Both the position numbers and the translations under genes were made by a program. DNA of 64,000 nucleotides from Hoeflea sp. Its GTDB lineage: Bacteria > Pseudomonadota > Alphaproteobacteria > Rhizobiales > Rhizobiaceae. The notes under the pieces are model-generated. The model had not been told where the DNA came from. It was given only the letters and a program-made list of their open reading frames with translations, and ran no database searches. Location: the NCBI RefSeq assembly GCF_030682515.1, contig NZ_JAUXOD010000122.1:1-64000 (forward strand), written 5' to 3'. Positions 26,744 to 35,433 of the stretch are shown here, piece by piece (position 1 is the stretch's first letter; each line of letters begins with the position of its first letter).

Positions 26744-28426
26744 CTATTTTCTGGCGGATCGGGGGGTCTTGGGCCGGGACGTCACCCGCTCATAGGGCAC
26801 GCTGATCGTCACGTTGATACCGTACTCGGTCTTCACCGAAGTGATCGAACCGCCCATCTCGCCCCTGATGGTCGCGTCGAGGAGCTTTGTCCCGAACCCG
26901 CCCTTGGAAAGTGGGGCCTCGGCGCCTTGCGCGACCAGCGGCTCCTCGCTGCGCTCGGACCAGGTCAGGACCAGGTCCGCCTTGTTGCCCCGGCTCCAGG
27001 TGACCGTCCAGGCAATGTCGAGCACGCCGCCGGGGAATCGTGCGGATCCATATTTGAGCGCATTGGTCGCCAGCTCATGGAACGCCAGCCCGAACGCCTG
27101 CGCCGCCGATTCATTGAGCTCAACCTTTGGACCGGCGAACTTGTCGTCGATGGGATCATCGCCGAAGAGCTGCTTGAGTTCCTGGACCAGCAGCGTTTCG
27201 AGATCAGCACCCTGCCAGGCCGTGCGCGCCAGCAGGTCCTGCGAGGCAGCCATCGCCTGCAGCCGCGCGGAAAACGACTGTGTGAACTCCGGCAGCCCCT
27301 CGGAGGCGCGCGCCGTCTGCCGCGAGATGGCCAGAACCCGGGCGATCATGTTCTTGATCCGGTGCTTCATCTCCTGCAGCAGCAGTTCGCGCTCGGTGAG
27401 CGCGCGTTCCGTCTCCTCGCGAAGAATCTCGCCGACTTCGATGGTTCGCTGCTGCGAATGGGACGAAGCAGCCAGCGCCGCGGCGAGGAAGACCGCGGCA
27501 ACCATCAGCATGAAGGATCGGGTCTGGTCGACCGGCGGACTGTAGATTTCGGAAGGCTGGATCTCCAGCGTCCAGATCCGGCCGGCCACGGTCAGCGAGG
27601 TTCTGACTTTCTGAGCAACGCCGAAACCGCTCCCGGGATCCCCGTCGGACCGGAAGATCAGACTGGTGTCCGCCGGCTCTCCGTCCCAGGCCGTGATGTG
27701 GACGGGCAAGACCGGCAGCCGGTTCAGCGCCGATTTAAACAGGTCGCCGATGCGAAACGGCGCGAAGACAAAACCGACGGGAAGTCCGCTCTCCGCCGCG
27801 ACGAACGGCGTGTACATCACGAAGCCCGCCTGCGGGTCGCTCGACGTCTCGCTGACCAGTTGAACCCTGCCCGTCGCGCGCAGCCGCTCTTCTGTCACTG
27901 CCGCCAGAATCGCCGCACGGCGGACCGGGCTTGAGTACATGTCGTATCCGAGCGCAGCGAGGCTTCGGCTGGTCTGGGGCTCCATCAGAACGATGGGGGT
28001 CCGCATCTCCTCGCTGGTTTCGGGCCAGGGGGCGCGGGCGATGCCGTAATTCCGCTCGAGCTCCCGCGCGATGGTTGCATCCGACTGCGCGCCGGCGGGC
28101 AGGTACCGCGCGAAACCGATGCCCTGGACGCCGCTGAACTGCTCGCTTCTCTGCAGATGCCGCACGAAGATCTTGAACGCTTCGGCGCTTGGAACTTCAC
28201 CGGTGGCCTCGAACAGCGCCTCCGTGGACTTGACCAGCAGGATATGGCTCTCGATCCGGTCGCTCAGTCGCTGAACCGCATTTTCGGCCGTGGCCGAAAA
28301 GCTCATCTTGTTGGCGTGGTCGATCGTGTACCAGGACGCCGCCGCCGTCAGCAGGCCGACAAGCGAGACCACTGCAAATATCAGGATTGGCTGGACACGG
28401 TACAGCACGCGCAAGACCTTCTTCAA
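26744..28426 (-). CDS. CHASE-domain sensor histidine kinase, HWE/HisKA_2 type
   Basis: Extracytoplasmic CHASE-like region (EAFKIFVRHLQRSEQFSGVQGIGFARYLPAG); LLLQEMKHRIKNMIARVLAISRQTARASEG; LAFHELATNALKYGS; WSERSEEPLV. Confidence 0.88.
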   Translation of the reverse strand: MKKVLRVLYRVQPILIFAVVSLVGLLTAAASWYTIDHANKMSFSATAENAVQRLSDRIESHILLVKSTEALFEATGEVPSAEAFKIFVRHLQRSEQFSGVQGIGFARYLPAGAQSDATIARELERNYGIARAPWPETSEEMRTPIVLMEPQTSRSLAALGYDMYSSPVRRAAILAAVTEERLRATGRVQLVSETSSDPQAGFVMYTPFVAAESGLPVGFVFAPFRIGDLFKSALNRLPVLPVHITAWDGEPADTSLIFRSDGDPGSGFGVAQKVRTSLTVAGRIWTLEIQPSEIYSPPVDQTRSFMLMVAAVFLAAALAASSHSQQRTIEVGEILREETERALTERELLLQEMKHRIKNMIARVLAISRQTARASEGLPEFTQSFSARLQAMAASQDLLARTAWQGADLETLLVQELKQLFGDDPIDDKFAGPKVELNESAAQAFGLAFHELATNALKYGSARFPGGVLDIAWTVTWSRGNKADLVLTWSERSEEPLVAQGAEAPLSKGGFGTKLLDATIRGEMGGSITSVKTEYGINVTISVPYERVTSRPKTPRSARK

Positions 28427-28602
28427 CGGATTCGGCTCAATCCGCTAAGGCGTTTGAGCCGCCATGGCAAGCGTGATTCCAAAAGGCAGGATCGGGTAAA
28501 CATGCAAGCCGTTCTTTGCGCCGGAGCAAGCCGGGCGAGGAAAATCAGCTGCACGGATAGGGGGAAAACCAGAATCCGTCTATGACACAGGTTAAGCGGG
28601 GA

Positions 28603-29403
28603 TCAGTTGGAAGCGATTTTGTTGATCAGGTCCGGCATGCCGGGTTTGGTGGAGAAGTCCATCAGGAACCGGTCGTCGAAATCCGCAAAACTCACCGACC
28701 GGCGGATTTGCGGGAAAGAGACGAAGCCCTTCTCGATGCGCATCAGGTTTTCCTTGCAAAGCCGCCCGATCGACCGGTTGACGTGGACTGTCGACAGGCC
28801 CATGCAATCGCCAATCTGTTCCTGTGTCAGCTGGAGTTCGAACCCCTTGCCGCTCGCCTGGCCGACCTGCTCGAGCCGGGTCCACAGTTCCAGGAGGAAG
28901 TGCAGGATGCGTTGCGCGGCGGTGCGTGCGCCGAGCGAGACCTTGTGCTCGGCCAGAATGTTGGCATGGCGCACCGTCATCCAGTCAAGGCCCGATGCGA
29001 GCACCGGAAAGCGGCGGTGGATCTCGAGGATGCGAACCGGCTCGATCAGCGCCAGCGAGGACTTTGTCAGCGCGGCTGCGGAATAGATCGATGACGTGTT
29101 GAAGCTGACATGCAGGCCGATGAAATCGCCGGGCAGCGAAACGCCGATGATCAGCCGTCGTCCGCCCGCGGTGATCCGGTAGCGCATGACCCAACCGCTG
29201 CGGACCAGAAAGGTGAGCCGCATCACCTCGCCGTCGTGGATGAACGCATCGCCCTTGTCGACCGAGGCCTGGTTGACCTGCATGGTTTCCAGGTAATCGA
29301 CCTCTTCGGCGGTGAGCAGCATGGACCGACCCAGCCGCCTGACCAGCGGACTGGCGTCTTCGGGGATGGCACTCCGGCTTTCTGATGGCATTGTCTGGCT
29401 CAC
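28603..29403 (-). CDS. Crp/Fnr family transcriptional regulator
   Basis: cNMP-binding-like N-terminus; LQLTQEQIGDCMGLSTVHVNRSIGRLCKENLMRIEKGFV HTH. Confidence 0.88.
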   Translation of the reverse strand: MSQTMPSESRSAIPEDASPLVRRLGRSMLLTAEEVDYLETMQVNQASVDKGDAFIHDGEVMRLTFLVRSGWVMRYRITAGGRRLIIGVSLPGDFIGLHVSFNTSSIYSAAALTKSSLALIEPVRILEIHRRFPVLASGLDWMTVRHANILAEHKVSLGARTAAQRILHFLLELWTRLEQVGQASGKGFELQLTQEQIGDCMGLSTVHVNRSIGRLCKENLMRIEKGFVSFPQIRRSVSFADFDDRFLMDFSTKPGMPDLINKIASN

Positions 29404-29434
29404 GAAAAAGACCCGGCAGTCAGTCTGCCGGGTC
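29404..29434 (-). terminator. Intrinsic terminator downstream of CsbD gene
   Basis: minus strand gacccggcag-actga-ctgccgggtc followed by tttttc; 10-bp perfect stem. Confidence 0.85.
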
Positions 29435-29448
29435 CTTCATATAGGCGA

Positions 29449-29646
29449 TTAGCTTCGGCCAAGCCAGCTGTCGATTTCCTTTTCGGCTTCGTCACGGGTC
29501 TTGCCGTAACGGGCCTGGATCTTGCCGGCCAGCTCGTCGCGGCGGCCTTCGACCACGTCGAGGTCATCGTCGGTGAGCTTGCCCCACTGCGCCTGAGCCT
29601 TGCCGCGATATTCCTTCCATTTGCCTTCAACAATATCCCAGTTCAT
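29449..29646 (-). CDS. CsbD family stress protein
   Basis: MNWDIVEGKWKEYRGKAQAQWGKLTDDDLDVVEGRRDELAGKIQARYGKTRDEAEKEIDSW. Confidence 0.93.
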   Translation of the reverse strand: MNWDIVEGKWKEYRGKAQAQWGKLTDDDLDVVEGRRDELAGKIQARYGKTRDEAEKEIDSWLGRS

Positions 29647-29713
29647 AGAAATTCTCCTTGTCATCATTTGTCTGGTAGCCGCTGTCCGCTTTCGCCAACC
29701 GGCTCGCTACATC

Positions 29714-29738
29714 AACGCCGAACCGGATTTTTGGTTCC
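29714..29738 (-). promoter_or_regulatory. EcfG-type promoter for CsbD gene
   Basis: GGAAC-CAAAAATCCGGTTCGG-CGTT on minus strand (N16). Confidence 0.85.
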
Positions 29739-29804
29739 AGGTTCGCCGGTCGAAAACAGAAGCGTGTGGCTCGAGGCAGCGTGTCCCTGCTGCCCCAAAC
29801 GCAG

Positions 29805-29829
29805 CGGCGGCGCCGCGAAGGCGCCGCCG
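29805..29829 (-). terminator. Strong hairpin downstream of DUF2383 gene (probable terminator)
   Basis: cggcggcgcc-gcgaa-ggcgccgccg; only a weak T-rich tail. Confidence 0.55.
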
Positions 29830-29850
29830 GCTCTCAGCTCTCGGGTCGGA

Positions 29851-30342
29851 TCAATCCTCAAGGGCGTGATGGCGGGCATCAAGGCGTCGGATGACATCCT
29901 CGATTTCGGAGCGATGCTTCAACAGCAGCGCTTGCGCCGCGTCGAAAACGCCGGCCGGAACCGAATCCCTGTTCTTGGCAAGCGCTTCGATCGCATCGTC
30001 ATAGGAAGACACGATGCGGCGTTCGCCGTCGACGACGGCAGGGAGAACGTCGCCGTCCAGATCGGTGAAGAACGCCCTGGTGCGGACCACGCCTTCGTGA
30101 ACCGTCGACATGAACGACCCGTCTTCCGAGGGGTGCCGGCCGTGGGCGACCAGGAACTGGGCCAGTTCGCCCGCCTGGCGATCCGTCGTCTCACGGGTTG
30201 TTTCCAGCACGGTCCTGATTTCCGGTTCCGCCTTCTCGAGCATCACGTCATAGCCGTGAACGGCATCAATGAGGGCGATATGGGTATCGCCCACGGCATC
30301 CAGAACCTCGGCTGTGACTACGTCTATCGTTTCGCTACTCAT
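29851..30342 (-). CDS. DUF2383/PA2169-like four-helix-bundle protein
   Basis: All-helical; DAVHGYDVMLEKAEPEIRTVLETTRETTDRQAGELAQFLVAHGRHPSEDGSFMSTVHEGVVRTRAFF. Confidence 0.75.
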   Translation of the reverse strand: MSSETIDVVTAEVLDAVGDTHIALIDAVHGYDVMLEKAEPEIRTVLETTRETTDRQAGELAQFLVAHGRHPSEDGSFMSTVHEGVVRTRAFFTDLDGDVLPAVVDGERRIVSSYDDAIEALAKNRDSVPAGVFDAAQALLLKHRSEIEDVIRRLDARHHALED

Positions 30343-30448
30343 GATAAACCTCTTGTGCAGGTGTTTTGCTTGGGGATGGTTTGGGTAACTTTCTTCCGGG
30401 CAGGGTCGTCCCGGGGTCTTCCTGTCCTGGCTTGGGCGCAGGGACCGA

Positions 30449-30787
30449 TCAGTTCAACCGACGGGTCTCGTCGGTCGGGCCCGATTGGGCAAGGGCCGGG
30501 CTGGTCATCTCGGGATTGATCAGCTCAAGCACGACTTCAAGGTCGCCCTCGGCGGAAACATCCCAGACGATCTCGGCATCTTCGTAAAACAGCGCCGGAT
30601 CGATCTCGACACATTTGCCCAGGGCGTGGCCCTGCTCCACCGTGATCATCATGCGGATGGACGGAGACAGGTCCGCCTCGCACTGCCGGACGGTCTCGTA
30701 GGCGACAACCGGTGCGGGCTGCTCTGCGCAAGTCTGGTAATCATCGCTGCAGGCGATCAGAATCATGAAGGCTGCTATGTGTTCCAT
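30449..30787 (-). CDS. Hypothetical protein, putative signal peptide
   Basis: Open frame MEHIAAFMILIACSDDYQTCAEQPAPVVAYETVRQCEADLSP...; preceded by EcfG-type promoter. Confidence 0.65.
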   Translation of the reverse strand: MEHIAAFMILIACSDDYQTCAEQPAPVVAYETVRQCEADLSPSIRMMITVEQGHALGKCVEIDPALFYEDAEIVWDVSAEGDLEVVLELINPEMTSPALAQSGPTDETRRLN

Positions 30788-30810
30788 GACGCTTCTCCTT
30801 TGAGGAGATT

Positions 30811-30835
30811 AACGCCCGGCCCTGCGGGAAGTTCC
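30811..30835 (-). promoter_or_regulatory. EcfG-type promoter for hypothetical gene 30449-30787
   Basis: GGAAC-TTCCCGCAGGGCCGGG-CGTT on minus strand (N16). Confidence 0.82.
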
Positions 30836-30905
30836 GCACGGGAGAATTTTCCGGATCAATGCCCCGTCGCCGATGGATGGCGGAAAGGCCTGCGGACCTG
30901 GATTT

Positions 30906-31913
30906 TCAGCTGAGTTCGTACTGGCTGTCGGGAATGGTCAGCTCGTAGAGGATCTGGGAGTCGCTCGACTCGTGACGCACGCCCGCCGACAGGGCCTGGG
31001 GCACGATGCGTTTGAGCACGGTGCCGGAAAACCCTGTCCCGTGGGCAGGTGGCAGCCCGCTGGCGATGGGCGCCAGCAGGAATTTTTCCGTCCAGGTGAT
31101 GATCAGTTCGTTCTCGTTGCGGTCGTTGAGGTGCTTGTGCGCCGACAGCACGATTTCGCCCCCCGCGGGTCCAAGGGCGCCCGTGGCCAGGGAATTGATC
31201 GTCAGCTCGTGCAGAGCCAGCCCGAGGTGCAGCGCCGCATTGGGAAGCAGGTAGGCATCCTCGCCCACCATCGAAAAGCCGGCCGGCGTGTCGCCGACCA
31301 GCGGCCGCAACTGGGATTTCGTGAGTTCGAAAAGGGCGGCGCCCCGCCAGTCCGATGCGGTCACCAGATCCTGCGACTGGGCCATGGACTGGATCCGGTT
31401 GCGGAACGCGAACAGGAATTCGTCTAGATCGTGCGCGGACCGAGCGGTTTGCGAGGCGATCGACTGAATGATCGCCAGCAGGTTTTTCGACCGGTGGTTC
31501 AGTTCGCGCAGCAGCGTCCGCAGCACGGTTTCCCGGTACTTCAGGTCGTCAATGTCCAGGATCGTCGTCACGACGCCGATCACCGCGCCGGTGTCGTCCC
31601 TGTCGGGATCCATGTGCAGGAGATACCAGCGCCGCTTCTGGTTGGCTTCGCGCTGGACTTCGAGCTTAGAGGCTTCTCCGGAAGAGAGCACCTCGCGCTT
31701 GGCGGAAGCAATTCTTGCCGCCTGCACCTCGCCAAACAGAGCCTGGTCGGACTTGCCGATCACATCGGCCTCCCGTGGCCACAATTCGGGCAGGTTGGCG
31801 CAGAAACCGATGATGAGGTCGGTATCCTGGTAAATCATCGACACGCCAGCATTCCGCAATCCCGCCAGCACGAAGTTCAGCCGATGGGACTCCTTGGGTG
31901 AATTCAGGGGCAT
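30906..31913 (-). CDS. PAS-domain sensor histidine kinase, HWE/HisKA_2 type
   Basis: PAS-like N-terminus; LRTLLRELNHRSKNLLAIIQSIASQTARSAHDLDEF; LHLGLALHELTINSLATGAL; likely start 31913. Confidence 0.87.
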   Translation of the reverse strand: MPLNSPKESHRLNFVLAGLRNAGVSMIYQDTDLIIGFCANLPELWPREADVIGKSDQALFGEVQAARIASAKREVLSSGEASKLEVQREANQKRRWYLLHMDPDRDDTGAVIGVVTTILDIDDLKYRETVLRTLLRELNHRSKNLLAIIQSIASQTARSAHDLDEFLFAFRNRIQSMAQSQDLVTASDWRGAALFELTKSQLRPLVGDTPAGFSMVGEDAYLLPNAALHLGLALHELTINSLATGALGPAGGEIVLSAHKHLNDRNENELIITWTEKFLLAPIASGLPPAHGTGFSGTVLKRIVPQALSAGVRHESSDSQILYELTIPDSQYELS

Positions 31914-31975
31914 CGAGCACTCTTTACCGTGTTGGCCTGGGGCAACGTTTCGGCCGGGATCCATCGGGACGGACC

Positions 31976-32004
31976 GCGGGCGCCGGAACCCAAGCCGGCG
32001 CCCG
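31976..32004. repeat. Perfect 11-bp-stem hairpin between DUF1328 and kinase genes
   Basis: gcgggcgccgg-aacccaa-ccggcgcccgc (no T-tract). Confidence 0.5.
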
Positions 32005-32055
32005 CTTCCATGGTGTGGCGCGCTGCCTTGAGGGGAAGGTCAGCTGGCCTCGGGG

Positions 32056-32220
32056 TCAGGCTTTCCGGATGAAATTCATGACCAGCGAAATAACCAGAAG
32101 CGCCACGAACAGGAAGAACAGAATCTGGGCGATACCTGCCGAAGCTCCGGCGATGCCGCCAAAACCCAGAACACCTGCGATGATGGCGACGACGAGAAAG
32201 ACGAGAGCATAATAAAGCAT
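32056..32220 (-). CDS. DUF1328 (YtjA-like) small membrane protein, 54 aa; below the ORF-track size cutoff
   Basis: Own translation: [54 protein letters not shown]. Confidence 0.92.
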   Translation of the reverse strand: MLYYALVFLVVAIIAGVLGFGGIAGASAGIAQILFFLFVALLVISLVMNFIRKA

Positions 32221-32251
32221 CGATAAACTCCTTTGTCATTGATGCTCGCTC

Positions 32252-32276
32252 AACGTTTCTCGTTTCAATTGGTTCC
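32252..32276 (-). promoter_or_regulatory. EcfG-type promoter for DUF1328 gene, -35 inside the last codons of phyR
   Basis: GGAAC-CAATTGAAACGAGAAA-CGTT on minus strand (N16); GGA ACC AAT TGA = phyR C-terminal G-T-N-stop. Confidence 0.85.
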
Positions 32277-33089
32277 AGTCATCGGCGGAACCTCATCGGC
32301 AGGATCATTGGCGGAATTGAAAAACAGCGCCTGGCTGATCAGAGCCTTGACCATATCCGGGTTGAAAGGCTTGGTCACCAAGAATGCCGGCTCCGGCTTT
32401 TCGCCGGTCAAAAGGCGTTCGGGAAAGGCGGTGATGAAAATAACCGGAAGCGTCTCGTCCTTGAGGATGTCGTTGACCGCATCGATCCCGGAGCTTCCGT
32501 CAGCCAGCTGGATATCGGCCAGGATCATCTTGGGTCGGGTGCGCTTGTATAGCTCGAGCGCCTCCATCCGGGTCCGGGCAATCCCGGTGACGCGATGACC
32601 AAGCGTTTCCACCATGTCCTCGATGTCCATGGCGATCAGCGGCTCATCCTCGATGATCATGATGTCGGTAGCGACCTGCTCGGATATTTCCCGTGCCGCC
32701 TGGTCGAGGAGACCGGAAAGCCCGGCGCCGTCGACCTCGAGGATTTCAGCGCATTGATCGGGAGTGAAGCCCTCCACCGCGATCAGAAGGAACGCCTTGC
32801 GGGCCTGCGGGGTCACCGCCTCCAGATTGGCGGCTGCCTTTTTCTCCCAGCCGAAGGGGGTCACGGTCTCGGGCATTGGAACCGACAGGCTGTCGAAGAG
32901 TTGAGAGTAGAGCTTGTAGAGCGCAACGCGATCATCGCCGGAAACGGGAAACACGGAGAGATCGGCGATAAGCGCTTCGAGTGTTGCGGCGACAAAAGCG
33001 TCACCGGATGTTTGCGACCCGGTTACCGCGCGCGAAAAGCGACGTAGATAAGGAAGATGCGGCGCGATGCGCATGGATAATGTCGTCAT
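32265..33089 (-). CDS. phyR: PhyR-type response regulator (sigma-like N-terminus + receiver), general stress response
   Basis: ECF-sigma-like domain without DNA-binding function followed by IMIIEDEPLIAMDIEDMVETLGHRVTGIARTRMEALEL...KMILADIQLADGSSGIDAV...PVIFITAFPERLL; next to nepR-ecfG. Confidence 0.94.
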   Translation of the reverse strand: MTTLSMRIAPHLPYLRRFSRAVTGSQTSGDAFVAATLEALIADLSVFPVSGDDRVALYKLYSQLFDSLSVPMPETVTPFGWEKKAAANLEAVTPQARKAFLLIAVEGFTPDQCAEILEVDGAGLSGLLDQAAREISEQVATDIMIIEDEPLIAMDIEDMVETLGHRVTGIARTRMEALELYKRTRPKMILADIQLADGSSGIDAVNDILKDETLPVIFITAFPERLLTGEKPEPAFLVTKPFNPDMVKALISQALFFNSANDPADEVPPMTGTN

Positions 33090-33133
33090 TTTTTACCCCT
33101 TGATTGTCCACAGAAAGTGGCGACAACACAACA

Positions 33134-33158
33134 AACGCACGATTTGAAAAAAAGTTCC
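33134..33158 (-). promoter_or_regulatory. EcfG-type promoter for phyR
   Basis: GGAAC-TTTTTTTCAAATCGTG-CGTT on minus strand (N16). Confidence 0.88.
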
Positions 33159-33166
33159 CGCATCGT

Positions 33167-33191
33167 GGAACTTTTTTTTAGGCGGCGCATT
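33167..33191 (+). promoter_or_regulatory. EcfG-type promoter for nepR-ecfG (one mismatch to CGTT)
   Basis: GGAAC-TTTTTTTTAGGCGGCG-CATT on plus strand (N16; also GGAAC-N18-TT). Confidence 0.78.
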
Positions 33192-33233
33192 ATATGGTCA
33201 ATGTGTTGATTCAAAAATGGGCTGGCAAGGGGT

Positions 33234-33428
33234 ATGATGACCAAAAACAGCAACGGCGCACCCGCTGCGGGCAGGCGATCCAATCATGAAGCGAGCGATG
33301 CAATCGCCTCGCAGCTGAAGCGCTATTACAAATCCGTGGAACAGGAGCCGATCCCCGATTCGCTGCTCGACCTGCTCGAGAAGCTTGATCAGGCGGAGCG
33401 TGCCGGCATAGCCGATGGCGCAAACTGA
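33234..33428 (+). CDS. nepR: NepR anti-sigma factor
   Basis: IASQLKRYYKSVEQEPIPDSLLDLLEKLDQAE core; immediately upstream of ecfG. Confidence 0.92.
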   Translation: MMTKNSNGAPAAGRRSNHEASDAIASQLKRYYKSVEQEPIPDSLLDLLEKLDQAERAGIADGAN

Positions 33429-33429
33429 G

Positions 33430-34014
33430 ATGAGCGCGCCCCAATCCATCGCAGCCGATGCCGCGACGCCGTACTCCTTCAAGCGCGAGATGCTCGCCGC
33501 GTTGCCGGGTCTGCGGGCCTTTGCAGTGTCGCTGGCGCGCCGTCACGACCGTGCCGATGACCTGGTGCAGGAAACGGTGATGAAGGCCTGGGGCAAGCAG
33601 GAGAGTTTCCAGCCGGGAACGAACATGCGCGCCTGGCTGTTCACCATCCTGCGGAACGAATTCTACAGCCAGATGCGCAGGAAGGGCCGGGAGCTTCCCG
33701 ATCCCGACGGCGTGTTCGCCGGCAACCTCGCCACCCATCCCGAGCAATACGGCAAGCTCGACATGGCCGACTTCAAGGCGGCGCTCGACACCTTGCCCGA
33801 CGACCAGCGCGAGGCGATCATCCTGATCGGCGCGTCGGGATTTGCCTATGAGGAAGCAGCCGAGATCGCCGGCGTGGCCGTGGGCACGATCAAGAGCCGC
33901 GTCAACCGCGCGCGCAACAGGTTGCGGGAACTGCTCGGCATCGAAGGCGAGGGCGACTACGGCCCCGACAGCACCTCGGCGCCGCTGGTCAACAAGGGTT
34001 CCGCCGGCATGTAG
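33430..34014 (+). CDS. ecfG: EcfG-family ECF sigma factor (general stress response)
   Basis: PGLRAFAVSLARRHDRADDLVQETVMKAWGKQESFQPGTNMRAWLFTILRNEFYSQMRRKGRE; LPDDQREAIILIGASGFAYEEAAEIAGVAVGTIKSRVNRARNRL; alternative ATG at 33415. Confidence 0.93.
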   Translation: MSAPQSIAADAATPYSFKREMLAALPGLRAFAVSLARRHDRADDLVQETVMKAWGKQESFQPGTNMRAWLFTILRNEFYSQMRRKGRELPDPDGVFAGNLATHPEQYGKLDMADFKAALDTLPDDQREAIILIGASGFAYEEAAEIAGVAVGTIKSRVNRARNRLRELLGIEGEGDYGPDSTSAPLVNKGSAGM

Positions 34015-34035
34015 ATGCACCGGACCGCAAGCCGC

Positions 34036-35433
34036 TCAGTCGGCGGCGTCCGGTCCGGTCATGGCGAGCGGCACCACCCACCGGTCATAATCCTTTTCAT
34101 CGACACCTGCGTCCATTGCGGCCCTACGCAGGGTCAAGCCCTCCGCATGGGCGCGCTTGGCGATGGCTGCGGCCCGGTCGTAGCCCACATGCGGCGCCAG
34201 CGCCGTGACCAGCATCAGCGATTGCGCCATCAGGCTTTCGATCCGCGCCAGGTCGGGTTCGATCCCGGCCACGCACTTGTCGGTGAAGGACCGCGCCGCG
34301 TCGCCCAGGAGCCGGATCGACTGCAGCACGTTGAGGATGATCACCGGCTTGAACACGTTCAGTTCGAAATTGCCCTGGCTGCCCGCGAAGGTCACGGTCA
34401 CGTGGTTGCCGATGACCTGCGCGCAGACCATGGTCAGCGCCTCGGATTGCGTCGGGTTGACCTTGCCCGGCATGATCGACGAGCCCGGCTCGTTCTCCGG
34501 CAGGATCAGTTCGCCCAGTCCCGAGCGCGGGCCTGAGCCCAGGAACCGGATATCCTGGGCGATCTTGAACAGCCCCGCCGCCAGCGTGTTGAGCGCGCCT
34601 GACAGCTCCACCATGGAATCGTGGGCGGCGATGGCCTCGAACTTGTTGGCCGCACTCGTGAACGGCAGGCCCGTCAGCCGCGCCACATGGGCGGCGAAGC
34701 TTTCGGCGAAGCCCGCGGGCGCGTTCAGCCCGGTGCCCACGGCGGTCGCGCCCTGGGCGAGCGGATAGAGCCGCGGCAGGCAGGCCTTGAGCCGGGCGAT
34801 GCCCGCCTGCACCTGTGCGGCGTAGCCCGAGAATTCCTGGCCGAGCGTGATCGGGGTGGCGTCCTGAAGATGGGTGCGGCCAAGCTTGACGATCCCCTGC
34901 CAGGCCTTGCTCTTGGCATCGAGCGCCACGTGAAGGTGCGACAGCGCCGGGATGAGCCGGTCGGCAAGCTCCCGCGCCGCGGCGATATGCATCGCCGTGG
35001 GGAAGCTGTCGTTGGAGGATTGCGAGCGGTTGACATGGTCGTTGGGGTGGACCGGGGATTTCGATCCGGCAACCCCGCCCAGCACCGCAATGGCGCGGTT
35101 GGCGATCACCTCGTTGACATTCATGTTGGTCTGCGTGCCCGAGCCCGTCTGCCAGACCCTGAGCGGGAAATGCGCGTCGAGCGCCCCGTCGGCGACCTCG
35201 GCGGCGGCGGCCGCAATGGCGTGGCCGATGGACGGCTCAATCAGCCCCGCTTCCATGTTGGCAAGCACCGCCGCCTGCTTGACCAGGCCTAGCGCATGGA
35301 TGAGCGGCAGCGGCATAGTCTCGTCGCCGATGCGGAAATTGTCGAGGCTGCGCTCGGTCTGCGCCCCCCACAGCCGGTCCGCCCTGACCTCGATGGGTCC
35401 GAAGGAATCGGTTTCGGTGCGTGTGCCGGTCAT
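34036..35433 (-). CDS. fumC: Fumarate hydratase class II
   Basis: [73 protein letters not shown]. Confidence 0.95.
   Translation of the reverse strand: MTGTRTETDSFGPIEVRADRLWGAQTERSLDNFRIGDETMPLPLIHALGLVKQAAVLANMEAGLIEPSIGHAIAAAAAEVADGALDAHFPLRVWQTGSGTQTNMNVNEVIANRAIAVLGGVAGSKSPVHPNDHVNRSQSSNDSFPTAMHIAAARELADRLIPALSHLHVALDAKSKAWQGIVKLGRTHLQDATPITLGQEFSGYAAQVQAGIARLKACLPRLYPLAQGATAVGTGLNAPAGFAESFAAHVARLTGLPFTSAANKFEAIAAHDSMVELSGALNTLAAGLFKIAQDIRFLGSGPRSGLGELILPENEPGSSIMPGKVNPTQSEALTMVCAQVIGNHVTVTFAGSQGNFELNVFKPVIILNVLQSIRLLGDAARSFTDKCVAGIEPDLARIESLMAQSLMLVTALAPHVGYDRAAAIAKRAHAEGLTLRRAAMDAGVDEKDYDRWVVPLAMTGPDAAD

Noticed and set aside
26087-27934. 615-aa plus-strand ORF opposite kinase and permease genes
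   Set aside because: Shadow ORF crossing a gene boundary; unsupported.
30343-30448. GGAAG-N16 element upstream of DUF2383 as an EcfG promoter
   Set aside because: GGAAG-AAAGTTACCCAAACCA-TCCC lacks both the GGAAC -35 and any CGTT-like -10.
34014-34045. Partial inverted repeat between ecfG and fumC as a terminator
   Set aside because: Arms are imperfect, overlap the fumC stop region and no T-tract follows; insufficient support.
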